Below are positions 55,261-64,000 of a stretch of DNA of 64,000 bases, one piece after another; positions within the stretch are counted from its first letter, which is position 1, and each line of letters begins with the position of its first letter. The DNA lies in NCBI GenBank assembly GCA_032718475.1, contig JAUCBJ010001800.1, positions 1 to 64,000 of the forward strand, written 5' to 3'. Source of the stretch: Nemertoderma westbladi (lineage: Eukaryota; Xenacoelomorpha; Nemertodermatida; Nemertodermatidae). The notes beneath the pieces were generated by a model. That model saw only the letters and a program-made list of their open reading frames with translations, made no database searches and was not told the DNA's origin. The position numbers and the translations under genes are program-made.

Positions 55261-56490
55261 GTAACCGTACGCCTACTGTAGTAAACTAACACATTTCTTC
55301 TTAGCATTAGGGACCTGGTAAATTAAAATTGCCGAATTCTGGGCGTAGCATTAACCTTATGCCCGAATTTGAGTCCTGGAAATACGCAAGAGGGGAAGGA
55401 GCCTTATCATTCGTGAGTATTGGACCTACAAGTTACAAAATTAGAATATTCGTAAAATGCACACCGTACCCAGTAATTATATATATGAAGGAGCAAAACT
55501 GATCTTGACGGTTCAGAATTAACACACGCGAGTTAGAAATTATTTACACCTCAAAATATATAAAATTAACTTTTGTCCGTACTGCACTTTGCCCGCTAGT
55601 TAGACATCTCCAGATCTCTGCACCTAGCTAGCGTCCTTTTCGCCCAACCATATAAATCACACCGCGGCAAAGTATACGAGCCCCTTAGTCCGTCAGTGAG
55701 TCAGCCTGATTTTAGGATTCGCTGCGCGGGATTTTGTTTTATCGAAGTTTGTCCGTTCGTAGACTGTTTTCTGCCTCACCGGTTATAAGAGACCGATACT
55801 GCAATATATTCGCTTACTTGGAGTTTACTGTTTTGGTGATAAGGTCGGATTTATGATTTGATTCACAAACTCTACAGTAGGATATTGCAGGTATTGTTAC
55901 TGTCTCTTCATTTAGTAGGAATATGAAGGTCTAAAGTTATTTGAAAATTTTTGTATTTTGAGGTAAAATTTATATTTGATTAGCTAAGTGCTAATTTTTT
56001 GAAATAAAATTTGATTTGAACCGCGTGTAAAATATTTTGCAATTGAATACCGGTGTTTAAAAGGGTTTAAATACCATATTGTACCGGTACAAAATTTTCG
56101 TAAAAGTAAAACCTAACTCTTTTGTTTTTCAGGATTCAGAACTCATTTCTAGACTGTAACGAGAGCAAGACCGTGTTTAGCAAGTTTGGGAGATAGATAA
56201 CCCAACAACTTTGGTTGGGAAAATCGCACTTCGTCCGCAACGCTGGAAACGGAAAGGTTCACGTCCGGTTTGTATCTGGGAATCTGTTTTTCTGGAGAAT
56301 TATTGGAGTGGGTGAGTTTGAAAAGTTGCATAAATAAGTTAGGCATTACCGTATTAGTTAAAATTATTGTGGGTTCCACTGTCTCAAGTATTTATGCATT
56401 CTGTACGATTTCTTTGTTCATTGCTGAATTAGTCCGTATTATTGTATTTAATTTACATTTTGATAACGCATATCGTTATCCGATTTATTT
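55261..56490 (+). other. Upstream region of BEL-2, possible LTR and leader
   Basis: No gene is supported. It contains a TATA-like CATATAAATC (about 55649-55658) followed about 40 bp later by GTCCGTCAGTGAGTCAG, a promoter-like arrangement, and a stretch ending TTTTTCAGGATTCAG near 56130. The LTR limits of BEL-2 cannot be set because the 3' LTR lies outside the window. Confidence 0.35.
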
Positions 56491-56617
56491 GTTATAAAAT
56501 TGGCCGCTAGGCTAATTTTATTATATACTTATTCCGTGACATTTATTTGCTGTAAAATTGGCCGTTTAGGCTAATTTTATCCATCTGCTATAAAATCGGC
56601 CGGTAGGCTAATTTTAT
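56491..56617 (+). repeat. Three tandem stem-loops in the BEL-2 leader
   Basis: Three similar units (56491-56520, about 56550-56580, about 56587-56617) each read TAAAAT-(T/C)GGCC, a 4-5-nt loop, then GGCTAATTTTA. Each folds into an 11-pair stem (one G-U, and one mismatch in the third). They end about 85 bp before the gag ATG. Possible roles (packaging or dimerisation, translation control) are inferred. Confidence 0.75.
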
Positions 56618-56703
56618 ATGACTGTAATTAGTACCGTTTTGATATAAATACGGTAAATTTGATACTTTGACACTCACATTTTACTTGACTTACAACTACC
56701 GAA

Positions 56704-59700
56704 ATGAGTGACAAACAAGACTATACGAAGAATACACCTACCGACTATGACTCATGTGACGCGGATAAGTCAGCAGCGGAAGAACTACAAGGGAAGACTT
56801 GTGAGCCTACCGAACCTACACCGTGTGCGTCACCAGTACATCCAACGGGAGTACCGGATGCCGTAGTACGAGGCGACGGCAGGACTGAGGATTTCCTAAC
56901 GGTCCCGCAACCTAGATACAGGGAAACGGAGATGGTAAGTTCAGTAGGAAGCACAGAAAGTGTGGTTAGAAGCGTCGGAGGCTACATGGCGCATATTACT
57001 AGGAGTATTGGAGAAGGCCAACGCGTATTAGACGAGTTGACCGCTCCGATGTCTCGATTCGAGTTCTACACCCTCCAGGTTAGAGTACAAAGTAGAGTAC
57101 ATAAGTACGTAGATAATCTAATTGGTCTACAAGATCTAGCTAGACAGAGACAGGATGTGGATACTCAACTTAGAATCCTCGAGAAACTAATGATCGCTAG
57201 AGAGAAACTGATTCAGTTTAAGTCGACGATTAGGCAGATACAACAGGAACAAGCGGACCAGTTGTTAGGTGAGTCAGTTTCGGACGAATTATTGCAGCCC
57301 GAGGAAGAACAGGAACTGTACCGACTGGATGGACAATTGAAACATCTGACGGACCACTTACGTATGTGCGGTGAAGACGTCGGCGATTTGGAAACCGTGC
57401 CGGAATATACGAGGGAAACTTCACCCGTACAAATCGAATCGGCACCGGGAATACTGGACCAATCGTTAGTGAGTATTGGCGAGGTAAGTATAGTGACGTC
57501 AGAAATTTCCAGACAGCAACAACAGCACTATAGACAACAACGGGAAATTGAGGAACAAACTCAACTGTTGACGGTACAAGCGGCGGTAGAAGAAGAAAAA
57601 CTACGCGTTGCAAATGTTGCAAGAATCTCTCATCTGCAAGAACAAGCCGAGTTGGAAGCAGCTGAGATGGAAAGGTTGGAGCTAGAAATAGCACAGCGAA
57701 CAGCGGCAGCTGAGTTAGCGCAACAAGCGGCAGCAGCTGAGTTAGAACGACGAGCGGCAGCAGCTGAGTTAGAACGACGAGCAGCAGCAGCGGAACTAGA
57801 GCGACGAGCAGCGGAGTTGGAAGAACACAAGCGAGTTTCGGAAGTAAGAGCTGAGATGAAAAAACGGCAAATAAAGGCTCAATCAGCTATACGACAAGCG
57901 GAGTTCGAGGCGCAACAACAACAGACGGAACAACGCGAGAAAGAAGTTAAACTTCATTTCGAACTCGAGAAGAAGGCGAGAGAATTAGCCAACGCGAAGG
58001 AAGATCTGGATCTACAAGCCCGCGATCGATCGATGAGATCTCGTGACGGACATGATTTGGACCAGATAGAGGTAAGGCACCGCCAAATTCAGGAACGAAT
58101 GAAGGAAGGAAGTGTAGGGGCACCTGGGCGAGAAAGACAATTAGTTAAAGACTTATGTCAAAGATTCCCTCAAGTAACTCCTATGTTTGCACCAGTTACG
58201 ACTAAGGAACCTGTTTCGATTGCTGGTAGTAGTAATATTTCTCCTATCCATGGTGCGACGGAACACAGGTTTGTTATTCCGGACAAGTTTACACCGCCAA
58301 GAGCAACGTCATCGCCTATTCTGAAAGTCAAGGTAAGTAACCCACCGATTATAGATCGTAGTAGTTTGTTGACCAGACCTGCACTGCTGACGACTAAACA
58401 GGTGAGTCCACCTTTGACACCAAAACCCGTTACGCACTACACGTACCCAATGACGTTTAGGCCTACAAGGCCTTTAGATTCAAACGCTGTCATTCGACCA
58501 CCGTTTAATCAGTTTACATCGCAATCTACAACTTCGAGGAAGACTTGTGAGCCTACCAAACAACGGAGAACAGTGGATACGCGACCGTTTAATCAGTTTA
58601 CATCGCAATCTACAACTTCGAGGAAGACTTGTGAGCCTACCGAACAACGGAGAACAGTGGATACGCGACCGTTTAATCAGTTTACATCGCAATCTACAAC
58701 TTCGAGGAAGACTTGTGAGCCTACCGAACAACGGAGAACAGTGGATGATGTTCCGAAACGGAATGTTAGAATTCGAACGACACAACGGACGCGAGCACGT
58801 CGACCAACATATCCAGGTGACAGTAGTACTTCAAGCGAGTCGGATTACCCGGAACGCGAGGTATTTAGAACAGGAGCGGCCGACGAATATAAACGTGAGC
58901 GTTCAGATAACTCCTTTATCGATAATCCTCCACACAATACACCAACACAGAAAGCGTTACAACCAACAGACGCGATTAGTACGCAACAATTCGCCGATCT
59001 AATGCGACCAGTTGTAGACAAGTTGGCCCAGATAGAAGAACGTTTAGAAGAAACTCAAACTGATAGTTCGCGAGGTAACGAACACTCTAGACACCCGAAG
59101 CAGCAAAGAAAACAACCCTCGAGAAACACCTCGTATCAAGGAAAAGCGCCAAGACGAGAGAACATCAACTCGATTGCCAACCAAGGACGCGAAACTTTGA
59201 ACGTGGCCGAGGAGATAGCAAAATTTGCAGCGAGACAAGGACTACCGGTGCAACAACCACTGAAGTTTTCCGGTAACTCGAAACATTGGCACACCTTTGA
59301 GGACTACATCGAAACACAAATAGCAGCGTGCGCCTTTACATCAAGGGAAAAATTCAACTACCTGCTACAAACGCTGACGGGAGAACCGAAACGTTTAGCG
59401 GAGACCTTTGTCGGTGTACCAGACGCCTTCGAACTAGCGTACGATCGCTTAACTTCGATTTACGGAGGCACCGTAAGCATGGCTAAGTCAGTCATAGAAG
59501 AACTCTGTAAGGGGGGGGCTATAACAAAACCCGTTGACTTACTGAAATTAGCTGACGAGATTAAGAACGCCATTACTACACTACGCTCGATTGGACAACT
59601 TGACTACGCGAACACTCCGACAGTCCTATTGAAAATAATAGGAAGATTACACCATCGACTTCGTCGGGAGTGGCGAAAGATAGAATATCAGCGAGAAGAG

Positions 59701-59721
59701 AGGAGAAGAGCGGATTCTTGA
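56704..59721 (+). CDS. gag: BEL-2 gag: coiled coil plus DUF1759
   Basis: 1005 codons from ATG 56704 (MSDKQDYTKN). Residues about 270-480 form a long charged helix with AAAELERR-type 9-residue repeats (about 57700-57810). Residues 600-683 hold three copies of a 28-residue repeat (58501-58752). Residues about 855-995 match DUF1759 (LKFSGNSKHWHTFEDYIETQ, REKFNYLLQTLTGEP, LTSIYGG). The frame ends at a shift near 59690. Five near-consensus 5' splice-site words lie in one codon phase. Low similarity to BEL-1 outside the domain means a separate family. Confidence 0.85.
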   Translation: MSDKQDYTKNTPTDYDSCDADKSAAEELQGKTCEPTEPTPCASPVHPTGVPDAVVRGDGRTEDFLTVPQPRYRETEMVSSVGSTESVVRSVGGYMAHITRSIGEGQRVLDELTAPMSRFEFYTLQVRVQSRVHKYVDNLIGLQDLARQRQDVDTQLRILEKLMIAREKLIQFKSTIRQIQQEQADQLLGESVSDELLQPEEEQELYRLDGQLKHLTDHLRMCGEDVGDLETVPEYTRETSPVQIESAPGILDQSLVSIGEVSIVTSEISRQQQQHYRQQREIEEQTQLLTVQAAVEEEKLRVANVARISHLQEQAELEAAEMERLELEIAQRTAAAELAQQAAAAELERRAAAAELERRAAAAELERRAAELEEHKRVSEVRAEMKKRQIKAQSAIRQAEFEAQQQQTEQREKEVKLHFELEKKARELANAKEDLDLQARDRSMRSRDGHDLDQIEVRHRQIQERMKEGSVGAPGRERQLVKDLCQRFPQVTPMFAPVTTKEPVSIAGSSNISPIHGATEHRFVIPDKFTPPRATSSPILKVKVSNPPIIDRSSLLTRPALLTTKQVSPPLTPKPVTHYTYPMTFRPTRPLDSNAVIRPPFNQFTSQSTTSRKTCEPTKQRRTVDTRPFNQFTSQSTTSRKTCEPTEQRRTVDTRPFNQFTSQSTTSRKTCEPTEQRRTVDDVPKRNVRIRTTQRTRARRPTYPGDSSTSSESDYPEREVFRTGAADEYKRERSDNSFIDNPPHNTPTQKALQPTDAISTQQFADLMRPVVDKLAQIEERLEETQTDSSRGNEHSRHPKQQRKQPSRNTSYQGKAPRRENINSIANQGRETLNVAEEIAKFAARQGLPVQQPLKFSGNSKHWHTFEDYIETQIAACAFTSREKFNYLLQTLTGEPKRLAETFVGVPDAFELAYDRLTSIYGGTVSMAKSVIEELCKGGAITKPVDLLKLADEIKNAITTLRSIGQLDYANTPTVLLKIIGRLHHRLRREWRKIEYQREERRRADS
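58501..58752 (+). repeat. 84-bp triplication inside BEL-2 gag
   Basis: Three nearly identical 84-bp units (start 58501, 58585, 58669) encode RPFNQFTSQSTTSRKTCEPT-type repeats. The KTCEPTE motif also occurs once near the gag N-terminus (about 56794-56814). Confidence 0.95.
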
Positions 59722-61493
59722 AGTTGGAAGACGTCTACTTACTGATATCCAGAGAGGCAGTAGTCGAGACGCGTTCGAACTACACGGACCACCATATTGT
59801 GGCGGAAGGAATAACCTTACCATCCTCCAACAGACAAAAACCACCGATGACATCCACAAAGACGGTTACCTACGCAACATCGACCGACACCCGACAATTT
59901 TCGGACAGTAATAAGGTATCCGCACCAATTGGAACCAAACAGATCCGACAGCAACTGAGCACAGACTTTAGCGGTTGCCAATATTGCGAACGGCTAGGTT
60001 AATGACATACTAGCCATAAACTGAGAGGTTTTCGACTATTCCGCGAATTGAACTCGGAGGAACGACGACTGCAAATACGGCCATTGGACTCTTGTTGGCG
60101 GTGTACGCTACATGGACATGTCCGTAAAGACTGCCCAAATACAGACACCTGTCCTTCCTGTGGACGCAACCATGGCGGTTTGCTCAACACAGACAGTCAT
60201 ACGCCGACAAAACGCTTCACCAGGGAACACCCGGAAGCGGCAGCAAGATGCAACACAGCATATAAGGGTCGAGAGTCAAAAACAACACCGACTTTCGTGA
60301 CATACATTAGAGATTGCTTCTCGGAACAATCAGGATCGTCGGATGAAGAGTCGGAAGACGAAGACGTTTACTTTGATACTGGAGACGAACAACCATCGAT
60401 TGCGCTTCTGACGCCTGATCAACTAAAGGGGTTTAGTATAATTCCTGTCAAGATTACTGGCACCAAAGGGAGCAAAAGGATCTACGCTATCCTGGATTCA
60501 GCCTCATCTCATAGCTACGTGGATGAGAAAGTAGCTGATGTTGTGACGGATCTCCGACAAGGTAAGAACGTCAGTTACACCGTAAGTAGTATGCATGGAC
60601 AACGTGCAATACCAGTGACACGAGTTAAGTTGAACTTAGACACTCTTCTTCCGAAATCACAACATAGCGAAAAGGAGAGGTCTTTGTTACCCTTTAAAGA
60701 TTTAACCGTTGCGGCCACAAAGGACTTTAGTAACCTACTAGGTCCTGTCCCAGAACAATCCTTGGAGGACCGTAAGTACTTCAGACACCTTGGTGTACCT
60801 GAATGTCCTGTCAACTATAGGTCGGTAGCAATGCTGATCGGGACAGATCAATTCAACCTACATCAAGTGTGGGAAACCAGACCATCGGCAGTCGTAGCGG
60901 GAAACGCATACGCCTGTAGAACGCCGATAGGGTGGTATACTCGAGCGCCTGTGCGCACACTGGATATAAGTGACGAGGAAGACGATATACAAAGTACATG
61001 TAGTTTATTAACTACAACTTCGACTCATTCCTTTTCACACGACGTAGACTATACTACACTACATTCGACAAAACATGACACGACGTGTGTAGTGAGTATG
61101 ATAAGTCACAAGGAGCAGCTAATCCACCAGGTGAGTTTAGAACTTGGGAAGAAGACGAGTCAGCCAGAGATTCCATCGACGACAGATGATAACGCCGGAA
61201 GGCTTGCGAGTCTACCTCAACCAATAACCTCAACAATGCCCGTCGATATCGATGATGACGCGTTAAGAAATCATCAAGTGGAACAAGCTGCACTGGACAA
61301 AGAATTAACGGAGAAGACTATCAGGTGGTTAGAACAAGATACAGCCGAACCTGGTAGCTATGAACCATGTATGTCGGAACAAGAGAAACAATCTTTGAAG
61401 ATCATGGAAGATACTATCCGCCAGACGAAAGACGGACATTATGAGGTAGGGGTGCTATGCCGTAACCAACGTCCTAAACTTATAAATAACTAG
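59670..61493 (+). pseudogene. gag-pol: BEL-2 gag end, zinc knuckles and protease
   Basis: The -1 frame continues gag from about 59690 (GFLKLEDVYLLISREAVVET), is cut by adjacent stops TAA TGA (60000-60005), then carries HKLRGFRLFREL, the zinc knuckle CWRCTLHGHVRKDC (about 60091), CPSCGRNHGG, and an aspartic protease with AILDSASSHSYVD (Asp near 60496; S-A in place of the usual T/S-G). DUF1758-like MLIGTDQFNLHQVW and TPIGWYTRAP follow. It ends RPKLINN then TAG, where one base appears missing. The breaks prevent a full polyprotein unless they are sequencing errors. Confidence 0.8.
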
Positions 61494-64000
61494 CCTTAAG
61501 ACGTTTACACTCAATACGACAACGTCTATTAAAGGACGAGAAAGCCCATCTGCAGTATAATACTCAGATGGAGACGTATTTAACGAAGGGATACGCTATC
61601 AGAATAACTAACCCAGAGATTGTGACTGACCAGACATACTACTTGCCACATCACTACGTGAGACACCCCGACAAACCAGACAAAGTACATGTAGTCAATG
61701 ACTGCGCGGCGCTGTTTGAGGGAATGTCCCTCAATAGTGAGTTAATGGATGGACCAAACATGAATAATTATCTCATGGGGGTGATTATGCGCTTCCGTCA
61801 GCGTCAAGTAGCCTTTACTTGTGACGTCGAAGCTATGTTTCACCAAGTGCGAGCGTTAGAGCGAGACAGAGACAGTTTTAGGTTCCTCTGGTACCCGGAA
61901 GGAGACTTAAGTCTACCACCGGCGACTTACCAAATGCAAGTTCGCGTTTTCGGTGCCAGGGACAGCCCAAACTGTACGATGTACGCCCTAAAGCAAGCCG
62001 CTAGGGATCAGAAACATATATATGACCCAGAGATAATCAAGATCGTAGAACGCGACTTTTATGTAGATGACGGATTACAGAGTTATGACACAGTAGAACG
62101 TGCTATAACAGTAGCACATCAATTACGGGACTGCTTAGCGGGCGGAGGTTTTAACCTCACCAAATTCGCCTCAAACAGTGCCGAATTGGTAGACTCATTC
62201 GGAACGACTGAGCGTGGAGGTGGTGACATTGACCTAGAGTTCGAACTACTACCGACGACCAAGGTGTTGGGGCTCTTTTGGGACCCAAACACGGACAACT
62301 TTCGAGTGAAGGTGAGACTGGACACTCAAGAAAACACTCTGACAAAGAGATCCTGCTTGTCAAAATTGAGTCGATTGTTCGATCCATTAGGTTTCATCAG
62401 CCCAATAATACTGCAAGCCAGAATTTATATGCGCAGTATTTGGAAGGATGGACTGACATGGGACGAGCCGATCTCATCAGAACAAGTGGACTTATGGAAA
62501 ACCTGGGAGGCAGAATTATCTTCACTAGAGGATTATTCCATACCCAGAGTGTACTTTCCATTACAAACGACATTTCCTGACAATTTGGAATTACATTGTT
62601 TTTCCGATGCCAGTGACAACGGCTTTGGTGTGGCAGCGTATTTACGCAGACAAGTAGACTCAGACGAGTTTGATGTTTCGCTCATTACTTCTAAGGCTAA
62701 AACCATGCCTACTAAGTATATGACGACACCATGCGCTGAGCTACAAGCCGCAACCCTGTCAACCACAATCGTGAACCTTATACAGACGGAACTACAGTCA
62801 AGTTTACAGATATTTTATTGGACTGACGCGACGTTGGTTTTATTTTACATAAACAACGACACACTTGAATTCAAGACATTCGTAGCTAACCGTCGCGCAG
62901 AAATTCTAGACCGTTCAATAAAGGAAGATTGGCGACATTGTCCCGGACCACAAAACCCAGCCGATATTGCGTCACGAGGAATGATGCCCGAGGAATTCTG
63001 TAAACCGGAGAACAAAGAATTTTGGCAGCACGGACCACAATTCTTGCAAAGATCAACACTACATTGGCCGCCACTATACGACAACAAGTCTAACACTATC
63101 CCTAAAGACGCCGAAATTAAAAAACCAAAGAAAGGGAAAGCAAAGAAAAGGACGGCGGCTAAACTCAAGAAAAAACCAAAGGCGAAATGGAAAGATATAA
63201 CTTCAAAGGTCAAGAACGGAAGACTTGCGAGCCTTTCTACACCAGACATATCGCCAGATGATCAACCAGACACGTTACCAGACGTATCGCCAGACGCGTT
63301 ACTAGACGGTCAACCAGACGTTTTGCCAGACATGTCACTAGATATTTCGCCGGATGTTCCGCGAAACATTTTACCAGACATGTCACAAAATGTTCTACCA
63401 GACACTAGTAACATATTGACAAATAGTAAAGCCGCAGTTTCTCTATTGGAGCGGCCTTCTATTGACAAACAACCAGACGCGTTACTAGACGGTCAACCAG
63501 ACGTTTTGCCAGACACGTCACTAGATATTTCACCAGATGTTCCGCGAAACATTTTACCAGACATGTCACAAAATGTTCTACCAGACACTAGTAACATATT
63601 GACAAATAGTAAAGCCGCAGTTTCCCTATTGGAGCGGCCTTGTATTGACAAACTACCAAATTTGACACACTTGAGCAACCATAAGCACAGTGAAACCTCA
63701 TGTATTACAGATGTGGGTAGTACCTACGCTAATGTAAATACAGGTGTTACTTTGCGCTCAAGAGACATACCAAACTTGCAACCTATGGTGAGAACCGGGA
63801 TTAATATCGGCAGAAAATTAAGTTTACCGAAACCCAGTGACCCCATAGAGTTCAAACCACCATTAACGATCGACTTACAAAGTACCGACAATCAAGGTAA
63901 GAAGACAAAGAAGGACAAATTACTTGTAGACCCGGATGGATCAACAGTCAACAAGGGAATACCTACCGGCGCACCCATGGGCCCTTCTAGTAATTCAAAA
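61490..64000 (+). CDS. pol: BEL-2 pol: RT and RNase H, open to the window end
   Basis: The third frame is open from 61490 to 64000 without a stop. The RT has HVVNDCAALFEGMSLNSELM, CDVEAMFHQV and catalytic YVDD (about 62060-62071), then FDPLGFISP. The RNase H region has HCFSDASDNGFGVAAYLR and FYWTDATL, then HCPGPQNPADIASRG. A Lys-rich linker (about 63110-63210) and repetitive PD-x-x tetrapeptides follow. Integrase should come next, outside the window. The start is a frameshift junction, not a true start codon. Confidence 0.88.
63238..63655 (+). repeat. Tetrapeptide repeat and 183-bp tandem duplication in BEL-2 pol
   Basis: From 63238 a 12-bp-based repeat encodes [PL]D-x-x units (PDISPDDQPDTLPDVS...). 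A 183-bp block (63290-63472) is repeated at 63473-63655 almost exactly (61 codons, frame kept). It lies between RNase H and the expected integrase. Confidence 0.93.

Noticed and set aside
61485-61495. Programmed -1 frameshift between BEL-2 protease and RT frames
   Set aside because: The new frame is closed by a stop at 61487-61489, there is no overlap and no classic slippery heptamer. A missing base is simpler.

Overview
The window is eukaryotic DNA from an unidentified animal, most likely a marine invertebrate. It carries BEL/Pao LTR retrotransposons, an APE-type LINE with a 2A-like peptide, RTE-like LINEs, TIR transposons and minisatellites. There are no bacterial-style operons, rRNA genes or CRISPR arrays. 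GGCCTA- and ACCGGT-type words are common between genes, but I cannot name the species. Apart from one duplicated F-box gene, almost everything recognisable is mobile or repetitive, so this looks like repeat-rich, possibly heterochromatic DNA. Layout: (1) 1-13.7 kb is an old AT-rich repeat (family A, rich in AGCTAG words) hit by later insertions. These are a 2.9 kb element with about 330-bp TIRs and a 9-bp TSD (289-3208, carrying a solo BEL LTR), a 1.84 kb TA-flanked transposon (3593-5433), and an RTE-like LINE (6467-13093) that was itself hit by a CR1/L2-like LINE (6617-11439) with a 2A-like motif. (2) 13.7-18.0 kb holds a 16-unit 27-bp minisatellite and intronless F-box gene copy A. (3) 18.0-24.8 kb holds relics (BEL integrase, copia tail, LINE tail, tandem repeat, TTAA MITE) and a second family A copy. 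(4) 24.8-31.4 kb holds dispersed repeats, a roughly 1 kb 33-bp minisatellite, RTE copy 2, a (CA)37 tract and a foldback element. (5) 31.46-52.86 kb is F-box copy B with the same flanks as copy A, split by a 5'-truncated LINE (33.5-34.0 kb) and by a complete 16.9 kb BEL/Pao element (BEL-1, 34535-51476). (6) 52.86-56.2 kb holds broken BEL pieces, a tRNA-like sequence and promoter-like sites. (7) From about 56.5 kb to the end lies a second, different BEL/Pao element (BEL-2), cut off by the window edge. BEL-1 is unusually well resolved. Its LTRs are 1120 and 1166 bp with TG...CA ends and about six substitutions between them. It has a 5-bp TSD (AGATC), and copy A supplies the uninterrupted target. 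It encodes a coiled-coil gag, a second gag (DUF1759-like) joined to protease and RT, RNase H, integrase with a C-terminal domain, and a broken extra ORF of no recognised family just before the 3' LTR. Coding DNA of both BEL elements holds many near-perfect 5' splice-site consensus words (AG|GTAAG), mostly in one codon phase. That pattern, the extra ORF, a nested RNA hairpin upstream of it, and triple leader hairpins in BEL-2 are the most unusual observations. The two F-box copies are open over about 470 codons and differ by about 4% over the first 970 nt, but by one base over the last 450 nt, which suggests gene conversion. Many retroelement ORFs carry frameshifts or stops. Some could be sequencing indels and cannot be told from real decay here.
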